From the NCBI GenBank assembly GCA_002401545.1, contig NVTJ01000008.1, positions 18,701-31,344 on the forward strand: a stretch of 12,644 nucleotides of DNA, given 5' to 3'. The notes below the pieces were generated by a model. That model was not told the DNA's origin. It made no database searches and was given only the letters and a program-made list of their open reading frames with translations. Source of the DNA: Alphaproteobacteria bacterium. GTDB taxonomy: Bacteria; Pseudomonadota; Alphaproteobacteria; Sphingomonadales; Emcibacteraceae. Positions 7,269 to 12,644 of this stretch are shown here, piece by piece (position 1 is the stretch's first letter; every line of letters starts with the position of its first letter). A program made the position numbers and the translations under genes.

Positions 7269-8132
7269 ATGGATGTTACACTTGCAAAAACATTTCTCGC
7301 GATTATTGATTGTGGCAACTTTAGAGAGGCATCAGAACGCCTTCATGTCACACAGTCCACGGTTAGCGCACGCATTAAATCCCTTGAAGGTCAGCTCGGA
7401 AAATCGCTGTTTATAAGAAATAAATCTGGGGCAACCCTGACCCAGGCGGGTATGAATTTTCAGGAATATGCATTAAGTTTTATTCAGCTTTGGGAGAGGG
7501 CATTGAGCAAGGTGTCCAGCGAAAGCTCCTATCAGGATTACATCTGTATAGGAGCCAGACCGGGGCTTTGGGAGCCCGTTGTGATGGAATGGCTACCCTG
7601 GGCCAAGTCAGAATTTCCCCAGTTAGCTTTTAAGGCGGAATTTGGCGTTGCTACAGATTTGATACGTAAACTTGAAGAGGGAATTGTTGATATTGCTTTA
7701 TTGTTATCAGCCCCAAGTATACCCGGCATAATAGTTGAACAACTTTATCAGGAGAAATTCCTGCTGGTAACCAAACCGGACTCCATATTTGAAATCAAGA
7801 ATTTTACAAAATTTATGGAGAAAAACTATATTGACGTAGACTGGGGTAAAGAATTTAGGGAAAGTAAAAAGCATTATTTTCCGGCTTCTTTCATTCCTCA
7901 ATTATCTGTAAGTGTTGGTATATATGGCGTGAAATATATACTGGAACATGGCGGATATGGCTATTTCCCATATTCCATGATTTCAGAATATATTAAATCC
8001 GGCAAATTGGTGATTATTGAAGATGCTCCTGAAATTGCACAACCCGTATATCTTGCGCACTGTCAGGACGATCATAGCACTTTTAAAGAACCATTGCTGG
8101 CTGGCTTTAGAGAAATTGCTGCAAAATTATAA
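7269..8132 (+). CDS. LysR-family transcriptional regulator
   Basis: A 287-aa LysR-type regulator. Residues 1-60 form the winged helix-turn-helix (NFREASERLHVTQSTVSARIKSLEGQLG), among the most diagnostic sequences of the family. A linker helix follows to about residue 85, and the effector-binding domain (about 90-287) resembles the LysR substrate fold, with GIVDIALLLSAPSIPGIIVEQLYQEKFLLVTKP in the first lobe. It is divergent from sulP-hemA-nhaD, the usual arrangement for a LysR controlling its neighbour, so it probably senses a metabolite tied to that cluster. The effector cannot be inferred. No Shine-Dalgarno precedes the ATG, which lies just after the candidate dyad at 7234-7258. The C-terminus is complete; transposase-like sequence starts directly after the stop. 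Confidence 0.92.
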   Translation: MDVTLAKTFLAIIDCGNFREASERLHVTQSTVSARIKSLEGQLGKSLFIRNKSGATLTQAGMNFQEYALSFIQLWERALSKVSSESSYQDYICIGARPGLWEPVVMEWLPWAKSEFPQLAFKAEFGVATDLIRKLEEGIVDIALLLSAPSIPGIIVEQLYQEKFLLVTKPDSIFEIKNFTKFMEKNYIDVDWGKEFRESKKHYFPASFIPQLSVSVGIYGVKYILEHGGYGYFPYSMISEYIKSGKLVIIEDAPEIAQPVYLAHCQDDHSTFKEPLLAGFREIAAKL

Positions 8133-8137
8133 CAGAT

Positions 8138-8360
8138 TACCTCCCACTTTTACGAGGCAAGTCCAGCCTCGCGCGGACGCGCTTTATGGGACTCAGGAAA
8201 AACCTGACCTTTTACGGTCTTGCCGCCATGGCGAGCAATATCAAAAAGGCCGCCAAATTCCTCCTGCTCTATGGCCTGCCGGATCCTGCCACCACAGGAT
8301 ATATGAGCGCCGCCCGCCAAGCCATAGATGAAATTATGAAAACGGTTCAAGAGAAATGTG
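8138..8360 (+). pseudogene. Probable C-terminal remnant of an insertion-sequence transposase
   Basis: The frame reading through the ATG at 8186 is open upstream to at least 8138 and gives LLRGKSSLARTRFMGLRKN, then LTFYGLAAMASNIKKAAKFL. This matches the pattern of the last residues of DDE transposases (IS5/IS1182 type), where '(H)GL-R-R(Y/F)-GL-K' is followed by a helix of 'AxAxNIKR/K' form. There is no start, no catalytic domain and no proper stop: the frame continues into tRNA sequence on the opposite strand. The stretch is more GC-rich than the adjacent lysR. It sits between the lysR stop (8132) and the tRNA. The assignment rests on remembered family patterns; a short unrelated hypothetical gene starting at 8186 is the alternative. 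Confidence 0.4.
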
Positions 8361-8367
8361 ATGCTCA

Positions 8368-8384
8368 GATTATTCTGAATAATC
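8368..8384. repeat. Perfect 17-base palindrome
   Basis: GATTATTC-T-GAATAATC has two perfect 8-base arms around one central base. It lies between the transposase-like remnant and the 3' end of tRNA-Val. On the plus strand it is followed by AAAAAG; on the minus strand the T-run comes before it, so it is not an intrinsic terminator for the tRNA. It may be a protein-binding site or chance in AT-rich DNA. Confidence 0.5.
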
Positions 8385-8426
8385 AAAAAGTTATAAAGAA
8401 ATCTAAGCCTATGGAAAATAAGGGAA

Positions 8427-8501
8427 TGGTGGGCGATACAAGATTTGAACTTGTGACTTCTTCGATGTCAACGAAGCGCTCTACCCCTGAGCTAATCGCC
8501 C
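8427..8501 (-). tRNA. tRNA-Val (anticodon GAC)
   Basis: A complete 75-base cloverleaf on the minus strand. The acceptor stem is GGGCGAT paired with ATCGCCC (7 of 7), the D stem GCTC/GAGC, and the anticodon stem CTTCG/CGAAG with loop TTGACAT, giving anticodon GAC for valine. The T stem is ACAAG/CTTGT with loop TTCAAAT. The discriminator is A and the CCA is encoded (complement of 8427-8429). It is a housekeeping RNA gene and a common class of integration target for genomic islands; the 3' end faces the transposase-like scrap and the accessory genes to the left. Its reverse strand would translate as GDTRFELVTSSMSTKRS, a frequent false protein. Confidence 0.96.
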
Positions 8502-8514
8502 CACAATGAAAGGA

Positions 8515-8542
8515 GTTATAATCATTTTCCCTTGTTTGGCAA
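8515..8542 (-). promoter_or_regulatory. Promoter of tRNA-Val
   Basis: On the minus strand TTGCCA (complement of 8537-8542) and TATAAC (complement of 8515-8520) are 16 bases apart, placing the transcription start near 8508, about 7 bases before the mature 5' end. The position fits a dedicated tRNA promoter. Confidence 0.5.
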
Positions 8543-8620
8543 GGCAAAATATCAAATTAAAACAGAAAGCCATCAGGGTCTGGCCCCCGTTGTTTAGTCC
8601 CGGCATTTGACGGATAGATA

Positions 8621-9124
8621 TCATAAAAGTTCGGTGCGCTTATCTTTGGGGAATTGGTAATACATGCCAAACATCAATATATCCACATCTGTCCCGTTAC
8701 GGGAAAGAGGGAGGCCAAGGGCATAATAATCCATATAAGACTTGCTTGACCATTTTAACTTGTCAAAATTAATATAGGGCCGCTTTTCCTTAACCAACCA
8801 ATCATAGTTTTCTTTTAATGCCCGGTCAATCAACGGAAAATCATCCAGATATTTTCCCGTCACATCAATACCCATCGCCTTTACGGTTTCGGTACCAATC
8901 AACCTCATTTTATACCGGCCACTCTCCCTTTCCACATCAATGAGACTGATATGAGGCAACAGACTGACAATATCAGAAGGGTCGAGGTCGGCCCGGGACG
9001 GCATAGGGCGGTTCCCCTTTATATTCAGCCAATATTGAAAAATATCCCGGATGATACTATTGGGAAGATCATCTATTTCAAAATTATCAATCAGTATATT
9101 ATCGTTCACGATTTCCTCGCTCAT
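8621..9124 (-). CDS. PAS_5-type PAS domain protein, downstream copy
   Basis: A 167-aa single-domain protein of the alphaproteobacterial PAS_5 type. The family core is YWLNIKGNRPMPSRADLDPSDIVSLLPH (about residues 31-58), followed by ISLIDVERESGRYKMRLIGTETV, TGKYLDDFP and a C-terminal beta-rich segment LGLPLSRNGTDVDILMFGMYYQF. PAS folds sense ligands, light or redox, or bind partners, but no output domain is attached, so the function is unknown. It is about 70% identical to the gene just upstream (9151-9636) over the 146 shared residues, counted by hand. It begins 26 bases after that gene ends, so the two form an operon. The N-terminal 17 residues are acidic and lack a counterpart of the same length in the other copy. 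No clear ribosome-binding site is visible. Confidence 0.85.
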   Translation of the reverse strand: MSEEIVNDNILIDNFEIDDLPNSIIRDIFQYWLNIKGNRPMPSRADLDPSDIVSLLPHISLIDVERESGRYKMRLIGTETVKAMGIDVTGKYLDDFPLIDRALKENYDWLVKEKRPYINFDKLKWSSKSYMDYYALGLPLSRNGTDVDILMFGMYYQFPKDKRTELL

Positions 9125-9150
9125 TGAACTGCGAAAAACATGCCTGCTTA

Positions 9151-9636
9151 TTACCCAACATCATAAAAACTGGTTCGCGGGTCATTGGGGAACTGGTACC
9201 AGGTACCAAATAAAAACATGTTCACATCCCTGCCATTATGGGACAGGGGCAGACCGAGAACATAATACTCTATATAAGACTTGCTTGACCATTTTAATTT
9301 GTCAAAAATAAAATAAGGCCGCTTTTCCTTAACCAGCCAGTCATATCTGACCTTCAGATAACGCTCAATTTCAGGCATTTCATCCAGATACTTCCCCGTC
9401 AAATCCTTGCCCAATGTTTTTACGGTTTCGGTGCCAATCAATCTGAATTTATACCTGCCAGAGTCAGACAGCACATCAACAAGCGTTAAATAGGGCAGCA
9501 GTCTGACAATATCAACAGGGTCGAGGTCGGCCCGGGACGGCATAGGGCGGTCCCCCTTCATATTCAGCCAATATTGGTAAATATTCCGCATAATCTCATT
9601 GGGAAGATCCTCCATGCCAAACTTTTTATTTAACAT
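9151..9636 (-). CDS. PAS_5-type PAS domain protein, upstream copy
   Basis: A 161-aa protein of the same PAS_5 family as its downstream neighbour. It contains QYWLNMKGDRPMPSRADLDP, DIVRLLPYLTLVDV, RYKFRLIGTETVK, LTGKYLDEMP and LGLPLSHNGRDVNMFLFGTWYQF. The strictly shared blocks are PMPSRADLDP, RLIGTETVK, YDWLVKEKRPY and FDKLKWSSKSY; differences cluster in the helix after TGKYLD and in the last strands, where a PAS ligand pocket would vary. No effector domain, signal peptide or membrane segment is present. The start is preceded by a GC-rich leader containing GAGCCC twice (plus-strand 9640-9645 and 9650-9655) but no good Shine-Dalgarno. It reads in the same direction as prfC, 110 bases after the prfC stop, so limited read-through is possible. 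Confidence 0.85.
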   Translation of the reverse strand: MLNKKFGMEDLPNEIMRNIYQYWLNMKGDRPMPSRADLDPVDIVRLLPYLTLVDVLSDSGRYKFRLIGTETVKTLGKDLTGKYLDEMPEIERYLKVRYDWLVKEKRPYFIFDKLKWSSKSYIEYYVLGLPLSHNGRDVNMFLFGTWYQFPNDPRTSFYDVG

Positions 9637-9746
9637 TCTGAGCCCAGCGGAGCCCCCACATGAAATGCTGCCATAAGAATCAATGCCTCAATATTTTATA
9701 TATTATTAAGATTGAACTTATACAAAATGCTTCTGCCTGTCAAAAG

Positions 9747-11336
9747 TTAAACCAGCTGCTCCTTGGTCTTCAGAAAGCGAATATGGGGATTATCATCACG
9801 GACCTTGTCCAGCCGCCAGGCGTTGCGGGCAAGGAATACCGGTGAGCCGCTATGATCTTCGGCCATATTGACCTTGTTGCTGTCAATGAAAGCCTTCAGC
9901 TTGAACTTGTCATCACATTCAACCCAGACGGCCGTATGCAGTGATGTTGTTTCAAAACGGCAGGGCACGCCATATTCCGTACGTATGCGGTCACCCATGA
10001 CCTCAAACTGTAACATCCCCACAACGCCCACATACCATTCGGAGCCAATGACGGGTTTGAAAACCCGGGCGGCACCCTCCTCGGCCAATTGTTGCAGCGC
10101 CCGGCCCAGATGTTTGGCCTTCATGGGGTCTTCAGGGCGAACGGTCTGAATATATTCCGGGGCAAAGGCCGGAATTCCGGTGAAACGCAGATCTTCGCCC
10201 TCGGTCAGGCTGTCGCCAATGCGTAAATTGCCGTGGTTTGGTATGCCAATGATGTCACCGGGCCAGGCAACCTCGGCCAATTCCCTGTCCTGTGCCAGAA
10301 ACATCACCGGATTATGCAGGTTGACCATCTTGCCGTCCCGCATCAATTTTAATTTCATGCCGCGCCTGAACTTACCTGATACCAGACGAAAGAAAGCGAT
10401 CCGGTCCCGGTGTTTCGGGTCCATATTGGCCTGAATTTTAAAAATAAAGCCGGTAACTTTATCTTCATGGGGGTCAACATCACGGCTGGTGGTTTTGAAG
10501 GTTCCCGGGATGGGCGAACGGCTGCCAATGCCCTCCAGCAATTCCCGCACGCCAAAATTATTGATCGCGCTGCCGAAGTAAACCGGCGTCATGGTACCAT
10601 CAAGATAAGCCTGCTCATCAAATTCGGGGCAGAGTTCCCGCACCATGGCAACCTCTTCGCGCAACTGTGCCAACTGGTCCTGCGGCAACAGGTCATCCAG
10701 TTTCGGATCATCAATCCCTTCACAGACAATGCCCGCGTCAGGCCGGTCATTTTTGGTTTTTTCGATCAGGATGAGACGGTCATTGATCAAATCGTAACAG
10801 CCTTTGAAATCCCGCCCCATGCCAATAGGCCATGTGGCCGGGGTCACATCAAGAGCCAATTGCTGCTCAATCACATCCAGCAACGCGAACGGGTCCAGGG
10901 ACTCCCGGTCAAATTTATTGATGAAAGTGGTCACCGGCATATCGCGCAGGCGGCAGACCTCAAATAATTTCCGGGTCTGGCCTTCAATACCCTTCGCTCC
11001 GTCCAGCACCATGATCGCACTGTCCACGGCGGTGAGTACCCGGTAGGTATCCTCGGAAAAATCTTCATGACCCGGCGTATCCAGCAGGTTAAACATGCGG
11101 CCATCATATTCAAAGGACATGACGGAGGAGGTCACGGAAATTCCGCGCTCCTGCTCCACCTTCATCCAGTCGGACCGGGCGCGCCTTCGCGCCCCCCGGG
11201 CCTTGACCTCACCCGCCATCTGGATTGCACCGCCAAACAGCAGCAGCTTTTCCGTCAGCGTGGTTTTGCCCGCATCGGGATGGGCGATGATGGCAAAGGT
11301 CCGCCGTCTGTCGACTTCGGTCTGTAACATGGTCAT
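9747..11336 (-). CDS. prfC: Peptide chain release factor 3
   Basis: A 529-aa translational GTPase that removes RF1/RF2 from the ribosome after peptide release. The GTPase domain occupies about residues 10-280, with P-loop AHPDAGKTT (18-26), switch segment ERGISVTSSVMSFEYDG (63-79), DTPGH (86-90) and NKFD (140-143). The RF3-specific segment MKVEQERGISVTSSV distinguishes it from EF-G, and PTTYFGSA-like PVYFGSAINNFGV is typical of RF3. The C-terminal domains (about 300-529) include GMLQFEVMGDRIRTEYGV. Length is normal for RF3. A second ATG lies two codons in. No strong Shine-Dalgarno is seen. A TATAAT (complement of 11428-11433) about 90 bases upstream may be the -10. Codon use and GC are richer than in the sulP-nhaD region, consistent with a core gene. 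Confidence 0.97.
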   Translation of the reverse strand: MTMLQTEVDRRRTFAIIAHPDAGKTTLTEKLLLFGGAIQMAGEVKARGARRRARSDWMKVEQERGISVTSSVMSFEYDGRMFNLLDTPGHEDFSEDTYRVLTAVDSAIMVLDGAKGIEGQTRKLFEVCRLRDMPVTTFINKFDRESLDPFALLDVIEQQLALDVTPATWPIGMGRDFKGCYDLINDRLILIEKTKNDRPDAGIVCEGIDDPKLDDLLPQDQLAQLREEVAMVRELCPEFDEQAYLDGTMTPVYFGSAINNFGVRELLEGIGSRSPIPGTFKTTSRDVDPHEDKVTGFIFKIQANMDPKHRDRIAFFRLVSGKFRRGMKLKLMRDGKMVNLHNPVMFLAQDRELAEVAWPGDIIGIPNHGNLRIGDSLTEGEDLRFTGIPAFAPEYIQTVRPEDPMKAKHLGRALQQLAEEGAARVFKPVIGSEWYVGVVGMLQFEVMGDRIRTEYGVPCRFETTSLHTAVWVECDDKFKLKAFIDSNKVNMAEDHSGSPVFLARNAWRLDKVRDDNPHIRFLKTKEQLV

Positions 11337-11364
11337 GAAATGGTCTGTGCTTTCAATTCATATT

Positions 11365-11390
11365 GTTGCGGCGGAATTTACGCAACCGCC
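11365..11390 (-). promoter_or_regulatory. Mutually exclusive hairpins in the prfC leader
   Basis: Two overlapping inverted repeats lie in the likely untranslated leader of prfC. GTTGCG/CGCAAC (11365-11370 with 11381-11386) and GGCGG/CCGCC (11370-11374 with 11386-11390) share bases at 11370 and 11386, so both stems cannot form fully at once. If transcription starts near 11420 they lie about 30-55 bases before the start codon. A role in control is speculative. Confidence 0.3.
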
Positions 11391-11471
11391 CCTGAGAAGT
11401 ACAGCAGAAACTTCATTAATGATGATTATTATATAGCGATGTTTGACTCCACTTGCCAGGGATGGGACTGA

Positions 11472-12233
11472 TTATTTTCTACGGCCAAACGGGAACAGCT
11501 GAGGAACCCGCTTCATATAGTCTATGTAACTATTCCCAAAAGTATCTATCATATCTTTTTCTTCATATCCAATACCTATGAACACATATGCGGTCCATAT
11601 ACTCGCAAATAAAAGGTGGCCTGTGGTCATAACAGGGGTTGCCCAGAAAACGATAATGATCCCCAGATAAAGCGGGTGGCGTGAGAATTTATAAAGCGCA
11701 GGCTCTTTGAATTCAAATTTTGAGGCTTCCTGTCGGCGAAAATTTCGCCAGGCTTGGGCCAACCCAAAAAGCTCCCAGTGATTGATCATGAAAGTTGCCC
11801 AAAGGACAAGTGCGGCACCGAGTAAAAAGAGTATAGATAATAATATTTTGCCTGAACCTTCAACATGCCATACGGATTCTGTCACAGGTTGCCAGGCGAT
11901 GTAAGTCCAGCAAAGAACAAGTGATGTTGCCAATACAAATACGCTACGTTCTGCGGCCTCCGGCACAATTCTGGTCAAGACCTTTTTGAAGAGTTTGCGG
12001 GCCATGATGCTATGCTGGAAGCCAAAGGATAGCAATATTACAAGGTTACTGGCTACGGCTGTCAGGCCGGGAACGGTAAAACCCGATTGGCCTGAATCTA
12101 TGGTTTTTAAAGGGGCCAGAACCGGTAGCCATTCTGTGAATATTCCGCCGCTGACAAAAAGAACCAGATAAAGGAATACGCCGAGAAAAAGGCTGTAGGA
12201 AACCAGACTGAATAGTAATATGAACAGGGGCAT
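11472..12233 (-). CDS. MddA/NnrU-type membrane S-methyltransferase (probable methanethiol S-methyltransferase)
   Basis: A 253-aa inner-membrane protein with about five or six helices, of the isoprenylcysteine methyltransferase-like NnrU/MddA group. Landmarks are GFQHSIMAR (71-79), INHWELFGLAQAW (150-162), LYKFSRHPLYLG (180-191), FWATPVMTTGHLLFA (196-210) and EEKDM (224-228). RHPLYLG and the following Glu residues form the S-adenosylmethionine site in this superfamily. The arrangement FQHS, HWELFGL, RHPLYLG, FWATP-MT-GHLLFA matches MddA, which methylates methanethiol to dimethyl sulfide. An NnrU-like protein of other function remains possible. An AAGGA Shine-Dalgarno lies about 8 bases before the ATG. 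It is divergent from the HxlR regulator, which is the likely controller. Confidence 0.75.
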   Translation of the reverse strand: MPLFILLFSLVSYSLFLGVFLYLVLFVSGGIFTEWLPVLAPLKTIDSGQSGFTVPGLTAVASNLVILLSFGFQHSIMARKLFKKVLTRIVPEAAERSVFVLATSLVLCWTYIAWQPVTESVWHVEGSGKILLSILFLLGAALVLWATFMINHWELFGLAQAWRNFRRQEASKFEFKEPALYKFSRHPLYLGIIIVFWATPVMTTGHLLFASIWTAYVFIGIGYEEKDMIDTFGNSYIDYMKRVPQLFPFGRRK

Positions 12234-12416
12234 TTGATTTTCCTTTAGTCAAAATTCACATGGGGCGGCATTGGCGGATCACTGGATTTTATTACCCCGT
12301 TCTATAACAGGCCCTTGTTTGATTGCCTGAAGAACAATATAGCTTTCCTCCGCTACCTATTAAAGTATAATAATAAGTTGACCAGCCTTTTGATACTATC
12401 TGACGAATAGAAACCC

Positions 12417-12433
12417 ACTACGGATTTAGTAGT
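12417..12433. promoter_or_regulatory. Candidate HxlR-type operator
   Basis: ACTAC-N7-GTAGT is a perfect 5-base-arm dyad located 20 bases before the proposed hxlR start and just upstream of its ribosome-binding site. Known HxlR-family sites (for example of YodB/CatR) are short interrupted dyads of TAC/GTA type, so this is a reasonable autoregulatory site. The remainder of the 220-base divergent gap is AT-rich, with no clear consensus promoter. Confidence 0.35.
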
Positions 12434-12453
12434 TGTTGGAACTGGAGGAGAAT

Positions 12454-12644
12454 TTGAACAAATCGGGCAGTCTTTGCCCCGCAGTGAAAGCGGCAGATAT
12501 CATTGGGGATAAATGGGTTTTGCTCATTTTGCGCGAGCTGTTCATGGGGGGTACAAGATATAATGATTTTGAACGGGCAATAGTTCGCATATCACCTTCG
12601 GTTCTCAGCGCACGCCTGAAGAACATGATCGCGCAGGGTCTCAT
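12454..12644 (+). CDS. HxlR-family transcriptional regulator, N-terminal part (runs off window), TTG start
   Basis: The first 63 codons of a winged-helix regulator. Residues 8-60 read CPAVKAADIIGDKWVLLILRE, then LFMGGTRYNDFERAIVRISPSVLSARLKNM, the characteristic HxlR pattern (Cys-Pro start, IGDKW-LLILREL, ISP-VLS-RLK). The Cys near position 8 is conserved in thiol- and quinone-sensing members such as YodB. The start is TTG at 12454: GGAGG (12444-12448) lies five bases upstream, and an in-frame stop at 12430-12432 excludes much earlier starts, with no ATG in between. The gene faces away from the methyltransferase gene with 220 bases between, and probably regulates it or an unseen downstream gene. 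Confidence 0.85.
   Translation, partial: MNKSGSLCPAVKAADIIGDKWVLLILRELFMGGTRYNDFERAIVRISPSVLSARLKNMIAQGL

Noticed and set aside
8427..8450. Second copy of the tRNA-Val 3' end as an island attachment repeat
   Set aside because: No repeat of this segment was found by eye elsewhere in the window; one could lie outside it.
10410..10967. Open frame of 185 codons on the plus strand
   Set aside because: It is antisense to prfC, a full-length conserved gene; long reverse frames are common in GC-richer coding DNA.
12426..12644. Minus-strand open frame running off the right end
   Set aside because: It is the reverse of the HxlR coding sequence, which has family motifs and a ribosome-binding site; the minus-strand translation shows nothing recognisable.
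1..12644. CRISPR array, rRNA, plasmid origin, merR or merB
   Set aside because: No regularly spaced repeats, rRNA segments, iterons, MerR-type regulator or organomercurial lyase sequence are visible in the window.

Overview
The window looks like chromosome from an alphaproteobacterium. Its 5-aminolevulinate synthase (C4 haem route) and two PAS_5-type proteins ('PMPSRADLDP' core) are both typical of that class, and the moderate to low GC would suit a marine Emcibacter- or Kordiimonas-like lineage. That placement is an inference; no rRNA or other strong phylogenetic marker is present.

Layout. (1) 1-2528, plus strand: the distal part of a mercury-resistance operon, merT (3' end only)-merP-merF-merA, then a cysteine-rich double YHS/TRASH-like protein. 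Genes overlap or nearly touch; merR and the mer promoter must lie to the left. (2) 2529-2931: a spacer with a good sigma70-like promoter, a 67-aa two-helix membrane protein, and a second promoter-like sequence facing back over that gene. (3) 2932-7124, minus strand: a tight sulP-hemA-nhaD cluster (BicA-like SulP anion/bicarbonate transporter with STAS domain, 5-aminolevulinate synthase, NhaD Na+/H+ antiporter), with a divergent LysR regulator at 7269-8132. (4) 8133-8620: a probable C-terminal transposase remnant, then tRNA-Val(GAC) on the minus strand with its own promoter. (5) 8621-9636, minus strand: two tandem PAS_5 paralogues, about 70% identical. (6) 9747-11336, minus strand: prfC (release factor 3). 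(7) 11472-12233, minus strand: a MddA/NnrU-type membrane methyltransferase, facing a truncated HxlR-family regulator that starts at a TTG codon (12454) and runs off the window.

How the parts work together. MerP, MerT and MerF deliver Hg(II) to MerA, which reduces it to Hg(0). The cysteine-rich protein is a plausible extra mercury carrier. SulP and NhaD could form a sodium-coupled pair: NhaD extrudes Na+, and a BicA-type SulP would use the Na+ gradient to import bicarbonate; why an ALA synthase sits between them is the main puzzle. The tRNA and transposase scrap mark a plausible integration boundary between the accessory-looking left part and the more housekeeping right part.

The most notable points are the tandem YHS/TRASH protein ending in a vicinal Cys pair next to a MerF that lacks its usual C-terminal pair, the sulP-hemA-nhaD/LysR locus, the small membrane gene with opposing promoters, and the methyltransferase/HxlR pair.
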